A program made the position numbers and the translations under genes. A stretch of 64,000 nt of DNA from Vitis vinifera. Its lineage: Eukaryota > Streptophyta > Magnoliopsida > Vitales > Vitaceae. Below are positions 37,382 through 51,520 of the stretch, piece after piece. The stretch is taken from positions 21,427,501 through 21,491,500 of the forward strand of contig NC_081812.1 of the NCBI RefSeq assembly GCF_030704535.1, read 5' to 3'. The notes under the pieces were generated by a model. The model was not told the origin of the DNA and made no database searches. It saw nothing but the letters and a program-made list of their open reading frames with translations. The first letter of the stretch is position 1. Every line of letters starts with the position of its first letter.

Positions 37382-38380
37382 CTATGAGGTATGTTGGAAT
37401 CTGCTTTGAGCTGTCATCTTGCTTGAGATTTTCCATCACCAAACGAAACAGAAGTTGAACATGTATCTGATCTCATCATGTCAAAGCTTGAACAAGCGAG
37501 CCGTGCTGAAGCTTGAGAATGTGTAGAAGCTTTCAGGCATGGGTTTCCACGATGGTGCAGTGCTTGTTTTCCTGGGCAACCGTCCACGGCTAGACTGCCT
37601 TAAAGAGAAAGCCAACCAGTTGAATTCGCAATGCCCTACTCTTGGCAGTTCTGCGTCTCTCCTTTTTCCTAGTTATTTTTCTTGCTTTTCACTAAGGATC
37701 TTCGACTACAGCATTTCTTATTTAATTAAGAGCCTCTGTGTATTTCTCTATGGACCACTGTTGAAACATGAATTCAGACGTCATGCAGCCTGGAAGAGCA
37801 TCAGAAAATGGGATTTTCTTATTTCCTGTCTTTCATTTCCTCAGCCATTAACCTTCTGTATTCTCTCGAAATTTCAGCTGAATCTACATAAATGTAGACG
37901 ATTTTGTATTATTAGATTTGGGTTAGAGATGGTAATGATAAGGCTTTTTTTTAATTATTATTTTTTATTTTCTCTCCCCCCTCCTCTCTCTCTCTCTACT
38001 CTTTTCTTTCTTTATTTTATTTTAATTAAATTTTTAAATAGAATTTTATTTTTGAAAACTACCTAATATATAAATCACATTTGTTTTAATAAAATCTTGT
38101 TGTAACCTTGTCAGCGGCAACATGTGGCGTTGTAATTGCATTAACCGACCTGTCAGGAAACTGGGATTTTTGGATTTTACCTCTTATCACTATTATCACA
38201 TGCCATATCCCGCTGTTTAACTCCATTATTTGTTCATAACGGCTATATTTTCTGATTTCTCTTTATTCAAATCATGCTATTCCAACGGTCCATTCCCTTG
38301 ATATTAACTATTAAGCTCATATCCAGTAACCTCCCACTTACCTTTTGCCCCAACACTTCCACCGCCATTTTCTCTCCACA
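37382..38380 (+). other. POLD2 3' UTR and downstream spacer
   Basis: The 3' UTR extends an unknown distance. A (CT)n tract lies at 37977-37997 and an AATAAA-like word near 38086. The 175-residue open frame over 37539-38066 has no recognisable domain and is probably chance. The last 150 bp are the presumed promoter and leader of the next gene. Confidence 0.5.
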
Positions 38381-38958
38381 ATGGAAGAATCCGCTAAAGT
38401 TCAACACGTAACAAAAGCTTCTTCAGACCAACTCCTCAGGAAGTTCGCCCAAGCGGGCGGCGACGATGCTCCCGCGAAGGAGCTCCGGGTAGTGAAACGC
38501 CGGAAAAAGAGCCGGAGAAGCCGCGAAGGGCACAACCGTGAGAGCCCACCGAATGGCAGTTCTGGAGTTGTGGAGAAGAGATCGCTGCTTCCTCCGGCTA
38601 CTCGGAGATCGGCGGCATTGCTTCTGCAATTGGGTATAGGGAGATCACAACTCAGAGTGAGGGATCTCCGGAACAAGTCCATTTTGGGAGCAATTGAGAA
38701 GGTGAGTTTGGGCACAATCCCTGAAATTTATAACCGTTTAAAGCAATAATCCTAAAATCCTTATAGCTTGCAGCGCAATTAGTGTTTTTGGAAGTGAAAG
38801 TGTTTTAAAAAGTGACATCAAACGTTGTAAATTTGTAATTAAACATTGAACTAATTTTTGAATGGCAGACATGGCGAAGAACGATTAAAGGAGCTTCGAA
38901 GGTGTTGATAGAGAGGCATTACAATCAGCACAAGCGTTTGATAAATGAAGCCATGTAA
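38381..38958 (+). CDS. Small basic plant protein of unknown function
   Basis: Two exons, 38381-38701 and 38869-38958, give 136 residues. The donor is GAG AAG|GTGAGT, the acceptor AATGGCAG, both good. The N-terminal half is very basic and low in complexity (VVKRRKKSRRSREGHNR, possible nuclear signal). The second half is more ordered: LRDLRNKSILGAIEK joined to TWRRTIKGASKVLIERHYNQ and ending LINEAM. I do not recognise the family. The exon-exon join yields a smooth amphipathic run across the splice, and the first exon is GC-richer than its surroundings, which supports a real gene. The ATG at 38381 has an A-rich context (CCACAATGG). Confidence 0.7.
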
Positions 38959-39910
38959 TCTTCTACTGTTTCTCTATTCCTTTGATTTTGGGTTCAAAGG
39001 ACAACTCCTCGACACGTTCGCCTGTTATTTATATTCTTTGTTGTAGACAACCACATCTAATAAACTCTTATTCAATTACTATATGTACCCTCTGCCAATC
39101 AAATATAGGGTGTGAATTTAAATTACATTCTTCGTTTATTTATTTAATTTTGTGTATATTTCACATAAAAAGGGGAAAAAATAAAAAGATAAGTTTCTCC
39201 ATCCAGATGGACAAGGACATTGTCCTAACATGGTGCTGAGGCGGTTTTTGGACCGTAGGATCATCCACCACGTCATCCACCGTCCCAGCGACGAAACTTG
39301 ACCACGTGTCCAACGATCAACAAATCATTGCCGTCCGATTAGATTGGTCAACGGTGGCAACAATAATAAAGACCTTTAATTGCAACTAGAATACCATGAG
39401 ATATACGGAGGATTGTAGGTCAACCGAATACAACGACAGGCTTGTGATCCAATACAAGTAGGCTCACGTGTGTCATGTGTTCCCTCCATGGTTTTGGAAA
39501 ACTACTTCCCTCTACTCTTCATCCTTCATTCATTTCTCACTTAACCGACTGGCCACCTACTCCGTCACACGCGTCATCGAACGGTGGTGAATTCCCTCGG
39601 CCACTTGATTCTGTCTACGCTCTACACGTCTTTGGTTGACCTCATCAAGGCCTCAGATCCTTTTATCTCATTTCATTGTTCTTTTTAATTTTTGCCTTTT
39701 TGTCAAATACAGATTTTAAAAATAATTTTTATTTTTTGTATCAGAAACGGTTAAGATTTTGGAATGACCAAATAGAGGTAATTAAGGGCTATTAATTAAT
39801 ATTTTGTGGAAATTTGTGTTGAAAGTAGCAAAATTTTAAATATTTTTATAAAAAAATAATTGATAACAATTTAAATATTATGTCGAGTGCAAATAGATTA
39901 CACTTTTAAA
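38959..39910. other. Spacer with GC-rich, ACGT-bearing island (about 39240-39660)
   Basis: After the 3' UTR of the small basic protein there is a GC-richer block with CCACGTCATCC, ACCACGTGTCC (39301-39311), GCTCACGTGTG, W-box words (TTGACC) and GATC/ACGG words such as GGTCAACGGTGG. No coding is recognised. It may be the distal promoter of the PP2C gene, whose leader probably begins after 40150. Confidence 0.45.
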
Positions 39911-40030
39911 TTCTAAATTATTTTTGCTAGAAAAAGGGAAATTATCTGAATCGACAAAAATGTCGTTTTTATTCTAAATTAATTTTGCTAGAAAAATGGA
40001 AATGACTCGAATCGAGGATTGTCGTTTTTA
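39911..40030. repeat. Two direct repeats of about 60 bp upstream of PP2C
   Basis: 39911-39970 and 39972-40030 share TTCTAAATTA, TTTTGCTAGAAAAA, then GGAAAT/GAAATT, GAATCGA and TTGTCGTTTTTA or its TGTCGTTTTTA variant. A third partial TGTCGTTTTA lies near 40052. Confidence 0.7.
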
Positions 40031-40523
40031 AAGGGTTAGCGAATCCTACGTCTGTCGTTTTATTCGCGGAGCGCCGGAGGCTTTTCCTCGTTCAGTGGCA
40101 TTTCTGTAGTTTAATGACAATGAAAGTGGCATTTTAGTAACTAGGGTCATTAAAAGTGTACTTGCTTCTTCACTTTACCATTCAGCAGTTCCGCTGCAAA
40201 GTTTGCTCTCTCTTTCTGAGCGGTGAACTCCGAAGCTTTTTTTCACTGTATTTTCTCTCTAGCCAAACACTGCCGATTCTTGATTTTCCAACTAACCAGA
40301 CGCGGAGGGTTCTCCATTTTCTTTGTCTCCAAACGCAGGAGTTTCTTCTACATTTTTAACTAGACCAGGACCACGGATTCTCCATTTCGCATATATTCGA
40401 ATGTGGATTTTTCTCCGCGTCTTCAGCCATTTCTCTCTCCATCTCTGGATTTTGATGAGTTAGATTTTTGTTGTGTTCGTCTCTTTGAATCGCTCGATTC
40501 TTAGGGTTTTGTTGGAGAGGGAA

Positions 40524-40610
40524 ATGAGGGATGTTTTCGTGGTTGGCAAGGCTTGCATTGGCGTGTTGGGGACCTTTGGCCCGTCGATATGCCCCTATGA
40601 GCAAGGATGA
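40524..40610 (+). promoter_or_regulatory. Upstream ORF overlapping the PP2C start
   Basis: An ATG seven bases before the PP2C start, in another frame, opens a 28-codon ORF ([15 protein letters not shown]...) that ends at TGA 40608-40610, inside the PP2C coding exon. Its context (G at -3) is no worse than that of the main ATG (G at -3). If translated it should lower main-frame initiation. A second tiny uORF (ATG AGT TAG) lies near 40454. Confidence 0.5.
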
Positions 40611-43600
40611 TGATAATTCTGGAAGCGGTGCCAACGACGCGCTCATCTGGTGCCGGGACCTCGAGAAGCACTCATTCGGCGAGTTCTCGTTCGCCGTCGT
40701 GCAGGCCAATGAGGTTATCGAAGACCACAGCCAGGTCGAAACGGGCCGCGATGCCACGTTCGTCGGGGTCTACGACGGCCACGGTGGTCCTGAAGCCTCT
40801 CGTTTCATCTCCGATCATCTTTTTCTTCATCTAATGAGTGAGCGCTTTTGAAGTTTTCGTTACTTTTTTGTTCGCTTCTTGCTTTATTCAAATGTTTATT
40901 GTAGTCTATATTTGTTGTCATTGAAACTTAATCAATTCATATTTGAGAGCTTTTAGGCGAGTCCTTTACTTTGTGGAGGTTTACACAAATTATTTCTTTG
41001 TTTGTTCTATATACGTTGCTTTGTGAGCATGTGGGTTTTTTTATCACTCGAATACGATTTTTTAAAGAAGTGTTTGTGGTGTTCTCGATTAGTTGAATTG
41101 TACGTGTTTGTGTTCTTGATTTTATTTATTACTGACCCTTATAGGATTCTATTGACGGAGTCATTTTATCTTGTAATCATTTTGAGTAAAAGCCTTTTTT
41201 CCCTTTTGTTTAATTGAGTTTTTTCTTAGTATATATTTGTTGCTAATTTGAATTAGTTCTGTCTTCTTATGACGGAAACAAGTGAATTTGTGTTTGTTTT
41301 CTTGTCTTGTTGTGTAATGTATAAAATGTAATGCTGTGAGCCTGAGATTGTGACTGAATTTATTGTTGGAATAGAGTGGAAGGGATTAATTGATTGGACT
41401 GTATTTGATTGTACAGACTTGGACTTGATTTTGGAATTTCAATTATGTGGAATTAGAAAAAAGAAAAAACTTGCTTTTGGTTTGAAGTTGTATTTTGTAG
41501 ATTCAGAATATATAGAATTTTTATTCAATTTCAAATCCATAAGTAAATAAGCAAAAGAACCATGGACGAGGACTTGGGGCAACAGATTTCAATTCTAAGG
41601 CTCCATTTTTATGTATACACTATTAAATATTTAAAGTGCACGACATTTGTATTTGTTTCTTATTTCCTGTTTGTGCAGTGGTGGTAATTTATGAAAGTTA
41701 TGGAAGTTTTACATAAAGCATATTTATTTTCTTACAGGGCTTGCTCGAGAAAATGGAACAATGTCTGAGGATATCCTCAGAAGTGCTTTTTCTGCGACTG
41801 AGGATGGTTTTCTTACTCTTGTGCGTAGGACATGTGGAATAAAACCAGTAATTGCAGCAATTGGGTCTTGTTGTCTGGTTGGAGTTATCTGGAGAGGAAC
41901 ATTATATGTTGCTAACTTGGGTGATTCTCGGGCCGTAATAGGTTGCTTAGGTAGATCAAATAAAATCATTGCTGAGCAGTTGTCCAGGGAACACAATGCA
42001 AGTATGGAGGAGGTCAGACAAGAACTCAGGTCCTTGCATCCAGATGATTCACATATTGTAGTTATGAAGCATGGGGTCTGGCGTATCAAAGGCATAATTC
42101 AGGTTTGTACTCCTCTACAAATCTCTGACTTTTTTATTTACTTATCTGTTCTCTACTTCCATATATAAAGAACTTGTGCTTCTTTGAAATGAGTGCAAAC
42201 GTGGAATTAGAGTTTTAAGTTTTGCGGACCTTCACTCCTGCACCATCTTGCATGCCAGCAGGCTGCAAGTGGACAAAATACATAGAGATGCCCCAACTCC
42301 CTTGGACATAAAAAATTATCAAACATTAACCTGTAAATGCAAATTTGCCTGTTTAGTTGACCATCTTGACAAAAGCATATCAGCAGTTATGGTTCAGAAT
42401 GGGAACAAACATGGAATTTTACGGTTTGTAACCTGTCAATGCCTCCCCCCTCAATGGTGAGATCATGGCATGTTTATGGTCTGCAGCTGCAGACATTCAA
42501 TAATTAAGCTCTTTTTAGGGTTTATTAATTTAGTGCTTTTTTGGATGTTTTCTCCTTGGAACAATTCTGAACGTTTATTCATTTTCTCATTTGCCTTTAA
42601 ATAAAAAATGAAAAAAAGAAAAACAAAACAAAAAAAGTCTGGACATAATTGGGCAGTTTTTTGAAGGGATGATATATTTAAGATTAATGTTGCATCAAAT
42701 ATAAAATAACACTAATAAACTGATAAATTATTTCAAACTAACTAGGTAGATGTTCATGATGCAAGCACAAATTTTCAGATGAAACTGATATTATAGGTTC
42801 CTTACATCTATAACCTTGCTTTGCTAGTTAATTACAAGAAATTGAAATTATTAAATTCAAGGGCATGATGACTACTGTTTCAATACTTACACATGGCGCT
42901 ACACTTGATCCCCAGATGTCCCTAACTGTTAGAGCAAATCATTTGAAATAGGAAGGAAACATGGTGAATATGAATAAAAACTCTAAAATGAGTTAGAATC
43001 AGGAACAGGTGTTTAGATGGTAAAAGTAGCTATATTGACAAATTGAAAAACTAGTTGAACACATTTGTTAGGGCCCAGGGATATTAGAAATGGAGGGTAA
43101 CTGTCTGAAAGCATCCTTATAAAGTAACCCATTTTCAGACTTATATGTTTCTATTTGCACCTTTGATATGCATAACAGCTTCTTGTGCATATACAAAAAT
43201 TTTATTTTCCTTTTGCGATATCTGAGATTCACCTTTTTGCATATCCAAAATTTATAGCATGCTTGATTTAGTAACCATTTTGGAATTTGTTTGCCTGCAA
43301 CATCTGCCAGTGGAACTTGTTGCTTGTAATCTCATTCTCCTGCTTCTTTGTGTGTTTGTGCATATGTTTCTATTAGGTATCGAGATCTATAGGTGATGCA
43401 TACTTGAAGAGGCCGGAGTTCTCTCTTGATCCATCTTTCCCACGATTCCACCTTCCTGAACCCATTCGTCGGCCTGTGCTAACAGCAGAACCATCCATAT
43501 GTACAAGAGTATTGCAACCCAATGATAAATTTCTCATATTTGCCTCTGATGGGCTCTGGGAACACTTGACAAATCAGCAAGCAGTTGAGATTGTGCATAA

Positions 43601-43968
43601 TAACCCTCGTGCAGTATGTTTTAATCTTCCATAACATGTATTTGCTATTTTTACACCTTCATCTTTAGAACTCTCAATTTTTTTTGCCATCCTTTAATTG
43701 TTAGGGCATTGCGAGGAGACTTCTTACAACGGCTTTAAACGAGGCAGCTAGGAAGAGAGAGATGAGATACGATGATCTTAAGAAGGTTGGAAAGGGAGTC
43801 AGGCGGTTCTTTCATGATGATATTACAGTTGTTGTAATCTATTTAGACCATGAGGTGCTGAGGAAAAATTTTTCTGTACCGGAGCTGTCAGTTCGAGGAT
43901 TCATCGACACCGTTGGGCCATCGAATTTTAATACCCTGCAAGGGATTGATTCGAAGACAATGTCATGA
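40531..43968 (+). CDS. Protein phosphatase 2C, clade D
   Basis: Four exons: 40531-40837, 41738-42102, 43377-43613 and 43705-43968, giving 390 residues. The PP2C metal-binding and core motifs are all present in order: [12 protein letters not shown] (81-92), [54 protein letters not shown] and [14 protein letters not shown]. Clade D members in Arabidopsis dephosphorylate plasma-membrane H+-ATPases and are inhibited by SAUR proteins, limiting acid growth; that role is carried over by family. The N-terminus [20 protein letters not shown] is hydrophobic and basic, typical of the clade. M23 (40597) is an alternative start downstream of the overlapping uORF. Introns of 0.9 and 1.3 kb contain nothing recognised. 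Confidence 0.95.
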
Positions 43969-46231
43969 ATTGACCAATAAGCTTATAGAAGAAGACCAGG
44001 TGCAGCAAGTTTTCATTTTCATCCCACGTTTTTGCAACATCTGATGGTTGTTTCTTTCTGCGTTTCTTTGTTCACCTTCAAGTTTCTTCAATCTGAACCT
44101 GATTTCTTTACCATCTGGGCATGCATCCTATGGTGATTATTGTCAGATGAAAAAATTATGGATTTTTTTGGGTTCATCATTGGAGTTTGTATACATTCAA
44201 CTTTGCAATTCATGTTTCTACACTTTGGTTGAATAAATGTATGTTTTCTTTGTTTGGTAAACAAATTTTAGTTATACACGCTTTTTGACAAATTATGGGC
44301 TGCTTAAGTAAATGAAACCCTATTAAATCAAATTTCAGAGACTCTCAGTGGCAAACACCAGGTGATGACTAATTCCAGATACATATATATAACCGTTGGA
44401 TCAACAATTCCACAGCCCCCATCTGTCAATTAAAAGTTCTGCAGCTAAGTAAAATTAGCTATTTTTCCCATTTGTTTATTTATTTATTTGTATGTTTTGG
44501 GGGTTAGGTAGGCATTAATAAAACACTTTTTAAGCAGAAGTGGTATGTATCAATGGGAAACTGACCAACTGTTACTTGGTGAATTTTTCTAAGATTTTAT
44601 TAAATAAATGTTGTGTTGGTTTTGATTTCTTTCCATTTTTCTTACCTTAATGTATAGTTGAACATACCATTTTATTTGCATTGTGGTTTCTGTGGCCACA
44701 TCTGAAAGCATTGGATGATAAGAGCTCTCTTTGGCAAATGTGGCTGGTGGTTAGCTGATAATGTGTTTAGTTTAGCATTAATTGCATTGTAACCGGTTTT
44801 AATTACCTTTTTCGGAATGTTTGCTGTGTTTATTATTTACAGAGCATATGTATGACTTTATTTTGTCAGGCTTAAAGCACATGTAGGTCCAAAACCTTAT
44901 CATCCCATCATCTTGAGGAAGCCTGGATAATAATGAACTGAAACCGGCTGCATCTTCATCATCATATCTTATTCTTGAAGAATGATTTTCTTCAGTTTGT
45001 ACAACTGCAGATCTACAAGTGCCCACAGTTCACTCAGTTAATCATTCTGGCATGATTGAGTTGTTGCTTCGCTTGTTGGCTACTCGGAGTTTGCTTCCGT
45101 GATTCAGAAGAAAGCAAAGGAAATTCATGACGTTCATGTGAAGGGTGGAGCTGATTCTCCAGTGTAGAGATTGCATATGGATGATTCTAACCGCTTCCAA
45201 CACATGGAAATGGGTTTTTTTCCCCCCCTTTTATCATTGTTATTGTTTATTCTTTCACTTCAGTTGGATCTCTGCACCCTCCATTAATGTCAAATCCTCT
45301 TGTTGGTTAGGTGTTGATTAATTATTGATCAACAAGTGTAAAGCAATGGCCAAAAAGCAGTAAAAAACTTCACGGATTTTACCTACCAAAAGGCAAAAAC
45401 AACGGCAGGTGGTTGGATTATGAATCATTTGACTGCACTTAAAAGGTAGTTCACAAGTTTTAGGGCCCCAAATTCAACCATAAAGGTGGTTCGCTCGAGC
45501 TCTCTAGATCACTTGCTTTATTACATCACGGCTGAAGTCAGATTTTTAGCATTTTTGGCTCCAATCACGAAAAGTTTTTTAAAAAGATGAACAAAAGAAA
45601 GGAACTTAAATCTTATTGTTTGGGGCATCCAAGAAAGTGCCAAAAAAGTTAAATCAAATACATACTTTTATTATTTAATATTTTATCGATTTGGGTTGTA
45701 GTAAAAATTTACAGAGCATGAATTCTTTTTTTGTATTTTTTGTTTTGCATCATTTTTTCTTGAATTTTCCACTCAAAATTGTCAATATCGAAACAAAGTG
45801 TTGATGAGTATAGAATGACATAATCATAATGAAAAGAAGAAAGAGATGATAGTGAGGATCATTCACGTGATTTGCACGGACAAGTCACATGGAAAGTATA
45901 CATCACTTTAATTAACCAAAATAACCCTTGAAGAAGAATGACAAAGATCCCCTGATTCAACCCAAACCAAAACAATAACAATACATAAATCTTCTATGCC
46001 AAAAATAGGAATGAAAAAAAAAAAAAAAAAAAAAGAATTTTAGGCATCTTCTGCTGCCCCTACATGTTTCATTGTCCCAGCATGGAAAAAGAGAAATACA
46101 AAACATCAATATAGAAACAAAAGCAAGGAAAAAAAAAAGCACCATTTTCCGCAATCACATGATCAGAAACCTCTTTGTAATACAAAATGTATAGTATAAA
46201 TGTCTTCATCCCATCCTTCCCCTTTCCATGA
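43969..46231. other. PP2C 3' UTR and spacer to the actin gene
   Basis: The PP2C transcript probably ends in the first 300 bp. A CCGTTGGATCAAC word lies at 44393-44405. The stretch 44840-45200 is less AT-rich and could be a spliced 3' UTR or an old gene piece, but no family is readable. The 3' UTR of the minus-strand actin gene fills the right end. Confidence 0.45.
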
Positions 46232-47932
<1,701 letters not shown>

Positions 47933-47945
47933 TCCTTAATGCCCA

Positions 47946-48660
47946 ACTGCACCAAAACCCCAAGACTCGTCATCATCCAATTTCATTTTCAAGGCAGTAA
48001 TTCACATTAACCCGTGATACCCGGATCCATTTTATCAGTGAAAATCAAAACACACAATTCCATTTAGTTCTTGTCATTATCCAACACCCATATCAAAATT
48101 GTTCATCTCATTTTCCAATTTAATGTTAACGACAAAAATTCACATCAATTCACGATGCCCAGATCTTTTTATCACGAAAAACCAAAAAATTCACGTCCAC
48201 TTTTATTCAGATCATCATCCAACCCACATTAAAAAATTCTCCGCGCCATTGTCTAATTTCAAGTTCATGAGAATAATTCAAACTAATTCACAATAATTCA
48301 CAATACCCAGATCGTTTTTGTCAGTGGAAACATTAACAATCATTTTCATTACTAATCACCCATATACATATACTCTAATATCTCACCGGGAAAAGGGGCC
48401 AAATCACAAATCAAAGAATTTTGCATATCAAACGCCACATTTCAATAAACCCAACATTACATTTTCATTTTCCCATGATACAGTTTCACCCAAGAAAAAC
48501 AAATGCAGATCTATAGACAAACAAAGAGAACATCTATGAATAGAGAAAGAGCAAAACTGAGAGGAAAATACCTGTGAATTTCGCTCTCTCTCTCTAAAAC
48601 ACGGTAGTTTTTGCCCCGAGGATTGAGCTGCTGCCCGCTCTCTCTGTGTTGTGCTGTTTA
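47946..48660 (-). other. Actin leader exon and leader intron
   Basis: On the minus strand a GA-rich leader exon (about 48572-48640) ends TTCACAG|GTATTT. The intron is 47947-48571 with acceptor GGTGCAG, about 14 bases upstream of the ATG. Position and size match the leader introns of plant actin genes, which boost expression. A TTTAAA-like box near 48657-48664 may be the TATA element. Confidence 0.7.
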
Positions 48661-49241
48661 AAAAAAGGGTGGCGTTCCTGCAAATGCAACTCTGGCCCCA
48701 AATGAAATTCACCTTAAATGAACCCCAAATTCACTCTCCTTAGATCCTGACCGTTGGTTCAGAATATCTGATCTACGGACCCCATTGCTAGTCACGTTGG
48801 TGGTGGAAAACAGCTGGCTCGCTTTTAGTGGTTTAGACTGTGTGGACATATATACCCCTAAACTTTGTAAAAATATCTTCGCAATCCATACCACTTTCTT
48901 CATTATAAAACCATAAAATTAATTGCTTGTAATAATGAAAGAGAAATAATATTTTAAAATTAGAAAAATTCGTGTCCAACCACTATCATAAGTAAGTTTT
49001 ATATCCTCCTAAAATTTTATTTTCAATAATAATAAGATGTATTATATCGAAATAATGTTTAATTTGTGTAAAAAATATATGCATGAAATGAAAAGTATAT
49101 TGTATTTGAATTTTGATATATATTTTTTAAATAAATTTTTTGAACTATAGTTTAATATTTTTATCATTTTTCTTGCAAAAAATAAAATAAAATTTTAAAA
49201 ATAAATAAAATTATGATAATAATAAATTAGGGATGAAAATT

Positions 49242-49707
49242 AGGGGTGGCAATGGGGCGAGTTCCTGCATTGCCTCTAATAGGATAAATTTGAAATTTCA
49301 ATAAACGGATTAAGAGCGATTTGAGATTTTTTTTAAAACTTGAGATGGGTTTCGGGCGAGTTTCTGTATTACCTTGTCTCGCTCCAATTATATACAAAAT
49401 TAATTTAAGTATTTTATTATTTTTAATATAGAATAATAATCATAATAATAATAATAAATATTTTCAATAAATATAAGTTATAAATAAAATAAAATACTTT
49501 AATTATTTATAAATATATTTATTTTAATATAATTAAAATATTTAAAAAAAAAAGTTAAACTAGGCTAGACAAGGTAGGATGAAAAAATTTCATGCCCGCT
49601 TCACCCATTAAAATTTTTAAATGGGATGGAATAAGAATTATTTTGAATAAACTAATTAGGGTTATGATGGAGACGACTTGTCTTAAACCTATCCCGTTAC
49701 AATCTCT
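49242..49707. mobile_element. hAT-like MITE with GGGGTGGCAATGGGG end
   Basis: The left end AGGGGTGGCAATGGGGCGAG pairs with the reverse complement of the right end AGAGATTGTAACGGGATAGG. Flanks GATGAAAATT and AATGACAATT agree at 8 of 10 positions, compatible with an aged 8-bp target duplication. The GGGGTGGCAATGGGG terminus is a familiar plant MITE end. No coding. Confidence 0.6.
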
Positions 49708-51180
49708 AATGACAATTAGCAATTATATGAGTTCATGATAAGTCACCTCAATGGATTGGGAATCGAAAATTTTCATATTATCCTATCCAACTTCTTTTAT
49801 TTATTGTAAAAAATTTTCAATTTTTTTTACTTTTAAATTATTAAATTCTTTTAAAAATAAACATAGCTTATTAATAAATAATTAAATTATATTTTGTTTA
49901 ATATTATATATAATGAGGACCTGGCAATACAAAGTTGGTACTACACCTTAAAGAAATTCTAAATATATATATATATCTCATTGTCTTCCCAACTTACATC
50001 TTCAACTTGGTGATATAAATAATATATTATATTATTTATTATATCTTATTATCATTAGAAATATGTTATCTCATTGTTTATTATACCCAATTAATCAAAT
50101 ATGGTTAAGCGATATTAAATGAAGACTTTTATTATGGTATCATAATACATTTGAAGTTTGAAATATCCTAGATTTCAAATTTTCTAAATTAAAAAGTTTT
50201 AAGAAATCATTTTTGAAATTTAATTATAGTTTTAACGATATTCTAGTCTTTCTTTTTTAGCGTTGTCACACAATAATAATTATGTTTGATTGGATATGAT
50301 ATTACTTTTAATGAAATATAACATCCCTTATATTATATCCAATGAAATATATGCTAAGATGTTAATTTCAATAAGATGTGTTATACCATAATTATGTTGA
50401 CTTATAAAAAGATAAAATGTGGCACATTACATCTTAATTTTGATATTTGTCTAAAACAAAAAACATGTGGCATCTCAATATTTGCTAAAATATGAAAAAA
50501 TTTCTCATATTTATTATTATTTGAAAAATAGTATGATTTATGATATAATAAATAAATTTTTATTTGTTTGTTAATAATATTCACAATTAATTATTTAAAA
50601 TATATAAATAAAAAATGTTATATCATATTATTAAATATATAAAAATTAATACATATATTAGTATTATTTTATAATATAATTTATACGTATTCTTTTTTTA
50701 AAAAACTATAAATCTAATTTCTATAATAATAAATATATATATATATATATATATGCATATCTCATATTTCAAAAAGGGGTATAAAAATAGAGTATATTGT
50801 AATCATAGAATATATTATTCGTGATTTTATTTTTCTCATCTATTTCTTAATTTTATATGTGACACATTGTACAAAATAAATACAATTAAAATTTTTTTAA
50901 ATGTATAACACAATGATTTTTACTTTTAAAAATTCTAAAAATAAAATTAGGAGAATATAGAGGGAAAATAAAAAAAAATAGTGGATTTCCCAAATTTCCC
51001 ACTTTCTATAGCTAATTTTCTACTTTCAGTAATTTCTAATTTTGAATTACAAAAAGGTTATTATCATTAATAAAAGAAAATGATTTTCTGGTGGACATAA
51101 ATGGGAAAACCGAAAAGGAAAGGGGTAAATTAGTCATATAGGAAGGCCCTACTTAAAGGCAAAGAAAAGGCGCTTTTTTC

Positions 51181-51520
51181 TAATTTGGATGCCCTTTATC
51201 GAATTCGGTGAGTTGGGTGCGAGCAATAATAACACGTGGCATCATGAGGAGTGGGGCCCATATGCCAACTCAGCATTCCGTTTCCAACTGTCTGGCGAAC
51301 ATGTCGGCCAGTTATTCATGTGCGGCCGGGTCCACTTACACCTGTCTGTTCCACCTTTCCTCTCCACTCTTCGATCGTCTCAATTCGTTGACCTTTTTGA
51401 CCAGATCAACCATCCAACGTCTGACGCTGCCGCACGATCTTGACGTGAACCGCATCACCGTCAATGCAGACGCAAGTGTCGTCATCCACCGTGTTCTTAT
51501 CTTGGAGGATCTTTTCTCTT
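51181..51520. promoter_or_regulatory. GC-rich island with G-box, W-boxes and GATC/ACGG words, no gene
   Basis: This is a sharp rise in GC in an AT-rich spacer. It includes ACACGTGGC (51232-51240), GGGGCCCA, a TTGACC/TTTGACC pair (about 51389-51402), CAGATCAACCATCCAACG and TTGACGTGAA. The overlapping 84- and 180-residue frames match no protein I know. It resembles a promoter more than a coding region. Confidence 0.4.

Noticed and set aside
37539-38066. 175-residue plus-strand frame after POLD2
   Set aside because: It is rich in Phe, Leu, Ser and Ile, as a T-rich 3' UTR gives by chance, crosses a CT repeat and has no domain.
44840-45200. Possible extra gene or spliced 3' UTR after PP2C
   Set aside because: Composition is a little gene-like, but no frame of useful length or family is seen on either strand.
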